Origin: Bromus sterilis
Lineage: Eukaryota; Streptophyta; Magnoliopsida; Poales; Poaceae
DNA: 64,000 nt
NCBI GenBank assembly: GCA_950022295.1
Contig: OX465600.1
Span: 25,953,282-26,017,281 of the forward strand
Direction: 5' to 3'
How positions within the stretch are numbered: the stretch's first letter is position 1; the number at the start of each line of letters is the position of its first letter. The position numbers were made by a program, and so were the translations under genes. The notes under the pieces are model-generated. The model was not told where the DNA came from. It made no database searches and saw only the letters and a program-made list of their open reading frames with translations. This document shows, piece by piece, positions 1 to 11,140 of the stretch.

Positions 1-508
1 AGAATCCCAGACCCCGATGCAGCAGCTTCCATCGGCTTCGCACCTACAGAAGCTGCACCAAAAAAAGAAACATCACCAAGGGCAAACAGTGGAAACAGCA
101 ATAGTCGAACACCGAACTTACACATGAGCGAGCCCGCCAAGGCGCGAAGACGTTTGCCCTCGAGTGCCTCCACCTGCGCATGCGCGTCCTCAGCCTGGCG
201 AAAGAGAACCAGCTCCTCATGTTGACCATGCAGCTCCACCTCCTTGGAAGCCAAGGCAGCCTCGAGAACGGAAACGGTCCTTTCCGCCTTTTCGGCTCGT
301 TTCTTAGCAGCCTGGCGATGACCTCCGAGGCAAAGACAGTACTCAGAACAAAAGACGAAGCACCCAAAAGCTCAGCAGCACAAGAATAAAACTCACCATC
401 CATAGCAGATAAGGCGTCTTGGGAAGACTCATGGGCCCGCTGCCAACGCTTAGCATCAAGAACCAAACGCTAACAGTGCTGGAAAACGGGCTGCAAGAAC
501 CAGGCAAC
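1..508 (-). pseudogene. gypsy-type gag-like gene, downstream part
   Basis: This is the continuation, read leftwards, of the gag-like gene at 2163-3423; the solo LTR at 509-2162 separates the two. A short exon can be read at about 473-403 (residues LDAKRWQRAHESSQDALSAM), bounded by an AG acceptor after a T-rich tract and by a GTGAGT donor. After it the reading frame decays: the 140-aa open frame to position 44 reads through what looks like intron and shifted coding sequence rich in Arg, Ser and Leu. An alternating Ala/Glu/Leu coiled-coil region is usual at this point in intron-bearing gypsy gag genes of cereals. The gene runs off the left edge of the window, so its 3' end is unseen. The family call is from recall; the split is seen directly. 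Confidence 0.5.
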
Positions 509-2162
509 TGATACATCCAAAACGTATCTATAATTTCTGCTTGCTCCATGCATGTTTTGTGTGATATTGCTATGATCTGGATACACTTTCATACATTTTT
601 GATCATATTTGGACTAACCTATTAACTCAGTGCACCCCAGTGCCAGTTCCTGTTTTCTGCTGTTTTTCTATTTCAGTTTTCCCCCATATAAAAAGTGCCA
701 GAAAAATTCGGGAAAATTCAGATAAAAAATCAGCGTGGAGGAAGCTTCGCGAAGAGCCCGGGAGGGGCCAGAGGGGAGCCAGGGGGGCCCAGGCGGCCAC
801 CCGGCGCGGCCCCACCCCTGGCCGCGCCAGGGGGGCGCCTGGGGCCCCTGGCCCACCTCTGGCTGCCCACCTTCGCCTATTTATCCCCCGTCACGGGAAA
901 ACTCCAGAACAAGAACCCTATTCCGTGAACTCGCCTCTGTTCTGCCGCCGCCGCGCTTCCGAAGATCGGGAGCACCAGAAGACCTCTTCCCGGCACCCTA
1001 CCGGAGGGAGGATTGACCTCCGGGAGTCTCCTCTCCACCATGGATGCTCCCCGGATGTCCCGTGAGTAGTTTTCCTTGGACCATGGGTCCGTGATCAGTA
1101 GCTATGTGATGTTCTCGTCCCCTCTTTGATCTTCATTGTTTAGACCTCGTGAGCTGCCCTACATGATCGAGGCACCTTTGTAATATTTCTGCAATTGCTA
1201 TGTTGAGTTTGATCGGATCTGATGGATTATGAGATTATGTTCAGATTTTGATAGAGTAATATATTTGGTTTCTATCTTTTATATTTTAGTTCCTAAGTAA
1301 TTCTTAAATGTTCTCCGTTGCTGTTTATTGCTTTGGCCAAGTAGTAGGTAGTGACTCCAAGAGGGAGCGTTGTGCTAGATTGTGGGTTCATGCCTCCCTG
1401 ATGACATGCTTGAGTGACAGAAACATGAGTCTAGGGGATGTGCTGTTGCCACAAGGGGGAAAACAACGGTGCTTGTAACCGTGGTTGCAAGGATTGTTTA
1501 CTTTACGCAAAGTACTTTTTAATGCAGTTGTCTGTTGCTTTGGGTTTACACTTTGGGTGGGGCTCGCAACTTAATACCAGCGAGATGTTCTGGATAGATA
1601 TCTCAAGGTGGATGATTAGTAGTAGATGCAGTTGGATTACGGTCTACTTATTTTGGCGTACTTCCTGTGCTTTTGAACCTCTTCCTTTCTTTTGTAGCAT
1701 AGTTAGCATTGCGGTGCGTTCATAATCCTGTCAATTGCCTTTCTGTAATTTTTTTACCTTGCATAGCAGTTTTATCGTGTTTTGGGAGAGAGACATCACT
1801 AGTGAACATCACGAATCCCAGTCCATATCCTTATTATCGTTTCCACGCTTTATTTACTTTACTGCTTTTACTTGCTATCATTATCCCTTGCGTTTTTACC
1901 CTTTGTGAACAACAAGACCGGAGAGATTGACAACCTCTCTGAACTTCGATGGGAACAAAGTTATCTGTGTCTATGTGCAGGTCCACATCAGTTGCGCCAC
2001 TGACACCTACTGATCATCTCTGGAGTCCTACTGGAGACAAACCTTGGTATCTTCACCGAGGGAAACTCGCTGCTGTACTGCATCACGCCTTCCACTTGGG
2101 GCCTAACAACGAAGGGCGAGAAGGCATCAACAACCAGGTGTTAATTAAAGACAAGACTACAA
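509..2162 (+). mobile_element. solo LTR, Athila-type Ty3/gypsy
   Basis: The block starts TGATACATCC and carries the text typical of grass Athila-clade LTRs (the CGTATCTATAATTTCTGC stretch, then a C/G-rich middle at 740-870). It matches the LTR at 43989-45631 along its length. The flanking host bases GCAAC occur at 504-508 and 2163-2167, a probable 5-bp target-site duplication. No primer-binding site or internal region follows, so this is a solo LTR left by LTR-LTR recombination. The right terminus reads ACAA rather than the expected CA, so that boundary may be one base off. ORFs inside it (for example 640-1065) are incidental. Confidence 0.75.
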
Positions 2163-3423
2163 GCAACTGCAAACAGTTACTTCTAGCCTCGGGGGCTACT
2201 CCCATCGGGAGCACTGCCGTGCCCCCGATGAAAAAGCAACACAGACAAGAATCATCTTACCAGCTTGGAGACATGATCGAAAGCACGGGCCTTGTCTTCA
2301 ATCGCCAGATCAACACGGCCAAAGAACGGAGGACAAAGCCCAGACGGACTGGGCTCAGGAGCCGTAGCACCAGGCACTCCAGAAGGAGACTCCCCGGTAA
2401 CGACACCCGCAGTCGAAACGGCAGGAGTCGCCGCCGGGCCGGATTGATCAGTGGCAGCCGAGTAGCCCTCAAGACGCTTGGCCGCCGCCCCAGAGCTCGT
2501 CGATTTCAGATCAGTAGCAGCTGCGCTGGTACAGGAAGCAGCCGGAGCAGGCGCAGTACTACCAAATAAAGCATTATCAGTCGCAAGAGCAAGGGAAAAG
2601 AAACGGGCACTAATTCAGCAGAATCTTACTCGACACGCGCACCACGAGGACGCCCCAACCTCCCAAGCCTGGCCCTCTTGGGAGGAGGGGCCGGAGCGAC
2701 AGAAGAAGGGGAAGGCCCAGCAGAAGGAGCAGCAGAAGGGACAACATCACCTAATGCGGCCTGATCTTCAGCACCCAAGGGGCGTGACCGCTTCACACGG
2801 AAGGGAATCGAGTCCTCACTATCTCCGGTCTCCACCAGCACAATCTCAGCATTAGTAGCCGGCGCAACATTATCAGCTGCGGAAGCATCAGGCTCTTCAC
2901 GAATATCGGCGTCTTCCGGCTGCGGAGGATTGCACGGAACCGGAGCATGGCCCTGCAAGACAAGCAATGTCAACAACAAAACAAAACTAGGTACTCGTCC
3001 AAACAAATGAAGGAACATGGGCACCAACCGGCGGCGGAAGATGATCAGAAGCATATGGAAGGACAAGGCGCATCTCGGAAATACTAGAGCACTTGGTCAC
3101 ATGCTGGATACGAGCCAGCAAGGCATCAGGTTCTAGCTCTTCAGGCGAGCATCTCGTCGAGTCATCGAGTCCCTCGTACTGCCACATAGGGCGATCTCGA
3201 TGCTGCAACGGTTGAACTCGCCTCCCCACAAAAACAGAGATAAGCTGACCACCAGTCAAGTTATCCTTCAACACATAAATCCTCTCCAAAAATGGAGTCA
3301 GTTCAGACGACTCCACCTCGGTCAAAGAATGAGACCACGAAGGCTGTCTGACCACTCGTGTGCCCGGATTGAAAGAAGCAAGACCAAATTGCTAACCAAC
3401 AATGAAGCGATCCTTCAGATAAA
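2163..3423 (-). pseudogene. gypsy-type gag-like gene with introns, 5' part
   Basis: Minus-strand coding sequence of a cereal gypsy-type gag protein (the family often labelled putative gypsy-type transposon protein). The clearest block is 3355-2987, with the string RRVQPLQHRDRPMW followed by an acidic stretch and VTKCSSISEMRL. A second exon lies at about 2940-2626 (acidic, then a Pro/Ala/Ser-rich basic tail, PPPKRARLGRLGRPRGAR). A third, at about 2545-2262, reads as an Ala/Ser/Pro-rich linker ending in a GTAAG donor, in a frame different from the longest ORF there. Introns are inferred from T-rich tracts ending in CAG. The upstream end is cut at 3424 by a copia LTR fragment, so no start codon context survives. 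It is a retrotransposon remnant and not a host gene. Confidence 0.6.
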
Positions 3424-3693
3424 ACAGTTGGATATGTGCCCTAGAGACAAATTAATAAAGACATTTGTCACATATCCGTTTTGTTCATAATACATTTTAT
3501 ACTGTGCTATAACTGTATTACTTGGAAATACTAATACAGGTGTAGTATAAAACATGGTCCGTAGTTTAACTCGGGTAAACTATCTCATTGGGAAATTGAT
3601 TGATCAAGCTTTCCTGATCATGGCGATACTTAAGTCCATTGACAATGAGGTCATATCATTAAGGGGAATGATGTGATGGACGTACACCCACCT
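3424..3693 (+). mobile_element. truncated copia LTR fragment
   Basis: About 270 bp nearly identical to the first 270 bp of the copia 5' LTR at 4543-4811 (starts TTGGATATGTGCCCTAGAG, stops after TGGACGTACACCCACCT). It stops abruptly where a GC-rich Harbinger-type ORF fragment begins. It is either a remnant of an older family member or a local duplication of the neighbouring LTR. Confidence 0.8.
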
Positions 3694-4071
3694 GCGGCTC
3701 CTCCAATGGCGTCGTTGTCGTCGTCGCTCGGCGGCTCGGGCTTTACGGCGGCGCCACCGCTGCACCCTGCCCCGCCTGCGGAACCCCTCCTCCTCCTCAC
3801 CCTCAGCGGCGCCTCCTCCTCCTCCTCGTCGCTGTCGTCAAGGACGACCACATCTGGCGGAGGCGGCCCGGCCCTGCTGCAGCTGCCGCTTCCCCCCGGT
3901 GGCCAGTTTCGCCGCCCCATCTCCTCGTGCTGCGGCTTGTGCGACGGCGAAGCGGCGCTTCGCCTCGAAGAGCTCGTAGGCACGCTACTGGCACTCCAAC
4001 TCCTCGCGCACGTAGTCGTTCCGCGTCCAGGCGAGGCCGTAGTCCTCCTCCAGTGCGTAGTCAAAATTTAG
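3694..4071 (-). pseudogene. fragment of Harbinger-type GC-rich ORF
   Basis: A GC-rich minus-strand fragment related to the 356-aa ORF at 58470-59540. Read right to left it gives a TRNDYVREELE-like stretch (compare ARNDYLVEQM in the intact ORF), then an acidic run of Glu with LRVRRR, the same order as the C-terminus of the intact protein. It is frameshifted, lacks the N-terminal half and has no visible terminal inverted repeats. The longest plus-strand frame here is only a shadow of the GC-rich codons. Confidence 0.55.
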
Positions 4072-4542
4072 GGCTGGCTCTCCCCCTATGTTATAGTGCG
4101 CTATTAACGAAGAAATAACGTACTCTTTCTTATTGATAAAAAGTAAAAAAGAAGCAAGTTAAGATCAAGTAACTGTCCCGGTTGGTTACTAGAACTTGAG
4201 GTATACCTTGTGTATTGGAGTTTGAATCTCGCATGCTTCATATTTGTTTGAAAATTAAAAAGAAAGAAAAAAGGAAAGTTGGAAGCACCAAATAGGGTTG
4301 GGCATGCCACGTAAGCGGGTTGTGTACATGCGATACATACAAAGGCTGCGCATTGGTGATATTTTTTTAAAGGTTGCGCATTGGACCATTGATGCAAGCG
4401 AAGTATATTATGAAAGACCATCCTACCATTTATGAAAAGATTTTATTCGTTGATGTGTTTAAGGAGTTTCATTGTTGTTGATGTGTTTAAGGAGTTGTAC
4501 CAATGCAAATAAGCAAAGGCAAATTATTGAGAAAGACGTTTG
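4072..4542. other. unassigned intergenic sequence
   Basis: AT-rich sequence between the ORF fragment and the copia 5' LTR. It holds a short direct repeat (GGTTGCGCATTGG-like, at about 4343 and 4371) and a duplicated TTGATGTGTTTAAGGAGTT-like stretch (about 4451 and 4477). I see no gene or recognisable element. Confidence 0.4.
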
Positions 4543-6256
4543 TGTTGGATATGTGCCCTAGAGACAAATTAATAAAGACATTTGTCACATATCAGTTTTT
4601 TTCATAATACGTTTTATACTGTGCTATAACTGTATTACTTGGAAATACTAATACAGGTGTAGTATAAAACATGGTCCGTAGTTTAACTCGGGTAAACTAT
4701 CTCATTGAGCAATTGATTGATCAAGCTTTCCTGATCATGGCGACACTTAAGTCCATTGACAATGAGGTCATATCATTAAGGGGAATGATGTGATGGACGT
4801 ACACCCACCTAAAAGTATTGCAATGCGATCGAGTCACATAGTTCAGCGTTGCTATGACTTTGTAACGTATGGCTTAGTCCTTAGACCGTAATGATCATAC
4901 GTAATCACGATCTCTGAGGAGACTTTGATTTGTATCCCACCGCCTGACTGAAATATGCTGGCTATAACGGAGCACTTTGGGTATTCCGAAATAGATGGTT
5001 GATGAGTATGTTAATAGATCAAAGCGGAATTTGTCAGTCCTTGTGACAGGACAGGTACTCTGGGCCCACTCGGTGATATTGCATCAACACCTTGCAAGGA
5101 CGTGACTAGGTCACAAGAGATGCAATGATCATGGACGAGAGAAGTTTTTTGTTGTGAACGAGATGTGAACACGGTATGTGGGATACCGAAGATCAAACCT
5201 CGGACAAACAAAGTACCGCAGAACAAAGGGATTACGTCGTATCGTTAACGATTTCCAAAAGCGATCGAAGTTCATTCGATGGAAGCGCAGGGGCTGTCAA
5301 GGATTGTAACCAGGTCCAACTGACTAGTCATTGGTCAATGAGAAGAGTCTCGACCATGTCTGCTGTTTCCCGGACCGTTAGGGTGTTACACTTAAGGGCA
5401 ATCGATGCATAGGACAGTTACGGGATCAATCGGTGAAATAGGAGAAATCACCGGAATAGTTCCGGAGGAGGACGGAATGGTTTCCGGACATTTTGAATAG
5501 TTCAAAATAAAGTTTAATTGTTTTAATAATGTTTTATTATTTAATTATCTGAATTAAATATTTAAAACATATTAAATAAATTTTAAAAATGGGAAAAAGG
5601 CTATATGGGCCCATGGGGCCCATTAGGGGAGGAGGGGGTTTCCCCCCTTGGGCTTGGCGCCAAGGGTGGGGCCCATCCCCCCCCCTTGGCCGGCACACCT
5701 CCCCCCCCTTGGGGGTTTAGTCCCACATGGGGGAGGGGAGGAGGATCACATCCCCCCTTGGCCTATATAAGGAGGGGTAGACCCCCCTTTTCCCAACACA
5801 CCAATCTCCTTCTTCTTCCTTCTCCTTTTCCGGAAGTGGACTCCCCTTGTTTGGAGTCTGCACCAGGATTGGAGTTCTCCACCATAAGGCAGGCCGTCGC
5901 TCTGCTGGAGTCGGGATCCGTAGACGTCTTTCTTCCGCTGCTCGCCTGGTTCGGAGCCCGGGAGGAACATCGATTGTACCGTACATGTATAATCTCTTCG
6001 AGGCACTACACCTGTGGTGCTGCTTCATCGCTGGAGGTTTACCGGGAGTCATCCTCGCCGGTGGTGGTCTTCTACACGACAGGGAGGTCGTAGTTCTGAG
6101 TCTACGCCAACCACGATCGTAAGAATGTTTCCCTCTTCCGGTCTTCAAAGGTATGAACACCGATTCCCTCCGTTACCTTACATCGCCATAGCATAGATCT
6201 TGGGTTCGGGTACCGTAGGTGTGAAAAATTTGTGTTTTCTGCCCCGTATCCCAACA
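4543..6256 (+). mobile_element. 5' LTR of BARE/Angela-like copia element
   Basis: A 1714-bp LTR beginning TGTTGGATATGTGCCCTAGA and ending CCCAACA immediately before a tRNA-Met primer-binding site, which fixes the right end. Size and opening sequence match the BARE/WIS/Angela group of grasses, as recalled. It contains a TATA box at 5764-5770 and a C/G homopolymer-rich region just upstream (5600-5760). U3 carries several TTCCGG/CCGGAA words (about 5450-5495), a word also frequent in the LTRs of the nested element at 8988. Confidence 0.88.
5764..5770 (+). promoter_or_regulatory. TATA box of copia 5' LTR
   Basis: TATATAA followed by GGAGG. Transcription would start about 30 bp downstream and R/U5 would run to 6256. 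Position within the LTR is normal for this group. Confidence 0.6.
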
Positions 6257-6257
6257 G

Positions 6258-6270
6258 TGGTATCATGAGC
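6258..6270 (+). other. primer-binding site (initiator tRNA-Met)
   Basis: TGGTATCATGAGC directly follows the LTR terminus. The usual grass copia PBS is TGGTATCAGAGC, so this copy differs by a small change at the ATGAG stretch. It defines the plus orientation of the element. Confidence 0.8.
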
Positions 6271-7221
6271 TAGCTATGCGTAGATGTATTGTACGGGTAG
6301 AACACATCTAGGATGTGGGCATCGAATCTTCATTCGTTACCCTCCCACGTGTACTCATTTAGCGTTGCGACAATGTTTGATGAAGCGGCCCCCGACTGAC
6401 CTTACGCGTTTACGCGAGACTGGTTCCACGCTTGACATATGGCTTGTACCATATAAAGTGGCTGGGGGGTGTCTGTCTCTCTGCATTAGCGATGCGAAGA
6501 TGTTTGCAACGGAGGGCCCCGACAGGGGTGTAATAGAGACGGATGGGAGACGGTGTTTTGGCATGTTTTCGCAGGATAGAAACGGTTCTCTCTCTCGAAA
6601 CCCCTACCAGCAACGTAAACCTTGCACAAGCTAAAGTAGAAAGGCGTTTAACATTGCTTTGCATGAAGGGGGATCATAGGTTGTATGATTTACAGTTTTA
6701 CTTCCTGTTTTATGCTAGTATGCTAGATATATCGACGGTAGCACGAAACAGGACCATCTCTCACAATACCAACATTGTGTTCTCCCTTGGTGGGCACCGC
6801 CTGGAAGGTTCTCCCATATGGCTTGATGCTCCGTACATACCGGAGTTGTCCTACATATTAAACGGAGTTCGCATGAGGTTGGGTTCGGCAAGCCTGGCAT
6901 ATGCAGATATGGCCTTGCTGAACAGCTAACATCAAGGTTCGATTGGCAGGCTTGACGTATGTAGATGCGGGCCTGGAACACAGAAGACCGAAAGGTCGAG
7001 CACGAGTCACATGCCTGATGTGATTGTCTTAGAGGCCTACCTGGTTCGCATACTGAAAGTCGTAACTATCGGGGAGGTATGGGGGCTGGGATTGTGTAAT
7101 CACTTAGTTAAATTGAGAGGTGTTTATCTAAGTGGGAGCTTTCTAGAATTTTGAGATTAAATTGAAACTCCACATTATGAACAAAAGTCTAAGTATGTAT
7201 CCTTGTGAATCAACCTTGTAG
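6271..7221 (+). other. copia untranslated leader
   Basis: About 950 bp between the PBS and the gag start codon without a long open frame that fits a known protein. Such leaders carry packaging and dimerisation signals in copia elements; none can be pointed to here. Small ORFs in it are not supported as genes. Confidence 0.6.
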
Positions 7222-8987
7222 ATGGCAGCACCTCGCCCCTCGTTCAACTTAGGATCATTCCTAGAGAAAGATAAGCTAAAAACAGATGGGACAAACTTCA
7301 CCAACTGGTTCCGCACCCTAAGGATTCTCCTCGTTCCCCTCAAAATGGCATACGTACTAGAGGACGCGTTAGGTGACGCACCAGCAGATGATGCCAGTCA
7401 AGACGAGAAGAATGTCTATCTCTCCAGGACTGATGATTACAACCTTGTCCAGAGTGGCATGCTTTACTCCATGGAGGCTGAGCTGCAGAAACGCTTTGAG
7501 AGGATGGGTGCATATGAGATTATCACCGACCTCAAGGCGGTCTTCGCACCTCAAGCCAGGGCTGAACGGTACGAGGCTTCTGAAGCCTTCTTCTCAGCAA
7601 AGATGGACGAGCACGGCAGCGTGAGTGAGCACGTAGTCAAAATGTCTGGCTACGTTCAGCGCTTGAATGCTCTGAAATGCCAGATCCCAGATGAACTTGC
7701 TGTTGATAGGGTGTTGCAGTCGCTTCCCCCTAGCTACAAAGGCTTTGTGCTAAACTACAACATGCAGGGGATGACCAAAACCCCTTCTGAGTTGTTCGCC
7801 ATGCTAAAGAGCGCCGAGGTTGAGATCAAGAAGGAGCACGCCGTCTTCATGGTCAACAAGACCATTGACTTCAAGAAGTCAAGCAGGCGGGAGAAGGCCA
7901 AGAGAGGTGGCCCTAAAAGGGATGGCAAGTCAGTTGCCGCTCCTCCCAAGGCACCCAAGCCTAAACTCGGAGTGGAGTGCTTCTACTGCAAGGAAGAAGG
8001 TCACTGGAAATGCAACTGTCCCAAGTACCTAAAGGACAAGAAGGCTGGCAAGGTCACCAAGAGAGACGAAGGTATATTTGTTATACATATTGTTGATCTT
8101 CTCTTGACAAGCGCCGGGAACACATCCTGGATATTTGATACAGGATCTGTCGCTCATATTTCTAATTCCATTCAGGGACTAAGGAATAGGAGACGCTTGC
8201 TCAAAGATGAAGTGACGATGCGCGTGGGGAATGGCTGCCGGATTGAAGTCTTGGCGGTCGGCACGAAGCATCTTAGTCTCCCTTCGGGATTGGTTTTAGT
8301 TCTGAATAATTGCTACTATGTACCCGCGTTGAGTGTGAACATCGTTAGTGGCTCTTGCTTGAAGCGAGACCACTATTCTTTTAAGTCTGATACAATTGGT
8401 TGTTCGATTTATAAGGATGAAATGTTTTATGTTCACGCACCGGAGTTGCATGGTTTATTCGTACTTGATCTCGATGGTGACGTATGTCACGTTAACAATA
8501 TTGAGGCCAAAAGATTGAAGAATGATGAAGATCACATGATGATGTGGCATTGCCGACTTGGTCATATTGGTATAAAACGCATGGAGAAGCTCCATAAGGA
8601 TGGACTTCTTGAGTCATTGGATTTTGGATCCCTTGATACATGTGAACAATGCCTCATGGGAAAAATGACAAGGACTCCATTCAATGGCATAATGGAGCGT
8701 GCGGATGTCTTATTGGGGATCATACACTCGGATGTATGTGGACCCATGAACGTCCCCACTCGCAATGGTCTTCGTTACTTCGTGACCTTTACTGATGACT
8801 TGCGTAGATATGGGTATATTTACTTGATGAAGCACAAGTCTGAAACCTTTGAAAAGTTCAAGGAATTTCAGAATGAGGTCGAAAATCAACTCGGAAGAAA
8901 AATCAAGCACCTTCGATCGGATCGAGGTGGCGAGTATTTGAGTCACGAGTTTGGCAATCATCTGAAGTCTTGTGGCATAGTACCACA
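7222..8987 (+). pseudogene. copia gag-pol, N-terminal part (gag, protease, integrase start)
   Basis: This is the first 588 codons of a copia polyprotein. Order: gag domain (about residues 1-235); CCHC zinc knuckle CFYCKEEGHWKCNC at about 253-266; aspartic protease with WIFDTGS at about 304-310; GAG-pre-integrase zinc-binding HHCC (WHCRLGH, then CEQC) around 431-477; integrase core with the first Asp in HSDVCGP and the second in RSDRGGEYL. The start ATGGCAGCACCTCG fits the usual gag N-terminus. The frame is open to 8987, where another copia element interrupts it; the next 35 codons of the open frame are LTR sequence. The coding sequence resumes at 18420. The intact frame suggests the host copy was still coding-competent here when it was hit. 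Confidence 0.9.
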
Positions 8988-9590
8988 TGTAGGGGAACGC
9001 GGCAGAAAACAAAAAATTTCCGCACTACGAACAACCCAGGACCACTATGGAGACTGCATACAAGGTTTTGATCTGATCGTTACCGACTCGTAGCGCAGCG
9101 GAAGTAGAGTCGATGTAGATCGTTGGTGCAGACCCCCGCGGCTAGGATTTACAACCTCCCAACCGCGAGGATATCCTCCCTCGTCTGCTCCTCGGACAGC
9201 GCTCCGAGAGGCGGTCGGACAGTCCCTCGGACGATGTCACGGACAGCCCTTCGGGAGGCCCCTCGAAACTCGATCAGTAACTCGGACAGCCCTTCGGGAG
9301 GACCCTTGAAACTCGAACGATAATTTGGACAGCCCTTCGGGAGGACCCTCGAACAGCCCCTCGGGCAAAAGATCGAAACTACGACCTCTCTACGGGGTTG
9401 CACACATACGGTGTCATCTATCCGGCAGGGCTTCGCCGTCCAGAACTAGTTCCTACCGGAACCCAGACAGCCTTTCGGCTCTACGAAACTATTTCGTGGG
9501 AGGGAGAGAAGAAAGCCAGATCATGCAATGGCACTTGTTGAGAGTTCAAGTGAGAACTTGGATCAGCTTTGAGAGACCCCTCTCCACCCC

Positions 9591-9598
9591 TATTTATA
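9591..9598 (-). promoter_or_regulatory. LTR TATA box (left LTR)
   Basis: TATAAATA on the minus strand inside CCTATTTATAGG. The same site lies at 16870-16877 in the right LTR, which is the 5' LTR by polarity and would drive transcription of the element. Confidence 0.65.
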
Positions 9599-9639
9599 GG
9601 GTGAGAGGCTATGGGGAAAAACCCAAAATGCCCTCCAAA

Positions 9640-9810
9640 CTGCATCATTGCCTGCATCATCATGCAAGCTGCATCATCGCCTGCATCATCATGCAAGCTG
9701 CATCATCGCCTGCATCATCATGCAAGCTGCATCATCGCCTGCATCATCATGCAAGCTGCATCATCGCCTGCATCATCATGCAAGCTGCATCATCGCCTGC
9801 ATCATCATGA
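9640..9810. repeat. 29-bp minisatellite, six units, in U3
   Basis: Six head-to-tail units starting at 9640, 9669, 9698, 9727, 9756 and 9785 (core CTGCATCATCGCCTGCATCA); only the first has T for C in the ATCGCC part. The array ends about 40 bp upstream of the TATA box on the transcribed strand, an enhancer-like position. The array is repeated at 16919-17089. Confidence 0.9.
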
Positions 9811-11140
9811 ATAGTGTATCCACTATTCATGAAGACATTTATCTGTGACCGTAAAATCCGAAACTTTTCTGTAGGTCTTAGAAAAATTCCAGTACCCACT
9901 AAAAGGATTTTGGACGCGTTCCGAAACAATTCCGGATTAGTGATTTTCATCTGCGAAAAGCAACCAAAGCGGTTCCGGCAGCTCCGGAACATTTCCGGTT
10001 TTTTCTCTTTGGAAAAATCCCAGAAGTTCCCAGAACAATTCTGGCACCCTCCAAGAATTTCCAGGCGTGTGCCGAAACCATTTTGACTTAATGATATATT
10101 CCGAAACAACTTTTTGGTTTTACCGAAATTATTCCGGTGTTCTCTTTCCGGAACTTTTCCGTTTTTCCGAAACCTTTCCGGTGACTTTCTCTCAGACTCC
10201 CTGTCTAGTATTCAGCAGATAGATGACCCTTAAGCGTGTGACCCTGTAGGTTCGATGAAGTATAGACATGACCGGAACACTTTTCGATCAATGATCAATA
10301 GCGGAACCGAGGACATCCATATTGATCCCTATACCCATACGAAGAATGATTCGAGTGAACCTTTAGTTGCTGTGTGCTATTCCTGTTGCTTCGCGATATA
10401 TTACAAATACCCGAGGTGAGACTTATTGGCATCCCCGTGAATCAACAACTTGTCCACTATGCCAGTTACCTCGTTCCTGGTATTGTTCTCTTTTCTCGTT
10501 CCCGCGTTCCGGCATCCCTGTGATCAAATCACACTGTGTCTGGCCAGACGATGGTGGATACCGTAACACCGAGAGGGCCCGAAGAATATCTCTCCATCGA
10601 CGGAGGAGCAAATCCCAATCTTGAGCTACCTAGTTCCTTGTCATACTTTTCCGTGAACCCGTAAGCCGCCGTAATAGCCACCCTTTTACAGATGACGTTT
10701 AACAAACCCCAAAGTTCACGAAGCAAGTACGAAGGAACTCGATACTCTCATGGTCTAAGGAATTATGCAAACGCTCAACTTTCTCTGTGTTATAATCCAT
10801 TAACTGGTGACGAATGTATCTCATAGCATAACATCAATCTGGGTCGATTCAACACAAATGTTCTTCTAACATTGTGCCCTCAAAATTGCCGGCATAGTCA
10901 TGCCCATGATCAGGAAAACAGAACCATCATGCAACACTTGAGCTAGTCTTAGAGGCGAGACTAGGAATATATATTTTTTATCCGTTTATTATTCCACACG
11001 TGCATATGAGTCTTCCTCCGAGCCTCGTGGTTATTGCAGACTCGAGAACCATAGCAGTTATAGCATGGAATATAAACATAATTAGGAACATGGGGATAAA
11101 TAATAACATTTATTATTGCCTCTAGGGCATATCTCCTACA

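Larger units (their letters stand above)
8988..11140 (-). repeat. LTR (3' by element polarity)
   Basis: A 2153-bp LTR. On the minus strand U3 runs from 11140 to the TATA box near 9598, and R/U5 runs from there to 8988. It holds the 29-bp repeats, a 20-bp hairpin (GAATAGTG-TATC-CACTATTC at 9810-9829) and many TTCCGG or CCGAAAC words between 9850 and 10200. Confidence 0.92.

Noticed and set aside
640..1065. 141-aa GC-rich ORF and overlapping frames
   Set aside because: Lies within the Athila-type solo LTR; open frames arise from the C/G-rich LTR middle and lack a domain.
9640..9810. Regularly spaced repeats that could suggest a CRISPR array
   Set aside because: Units are contiguous with no unique spacers, and the setting is a plant LTR.
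9325..9848. 161-aa ORF with His/Ala/Ser repeats (also at 16604-17127)
   Set aside because: Produced by the 29-bp minisatellite in the LTR; the array is open in several frames on both strands.
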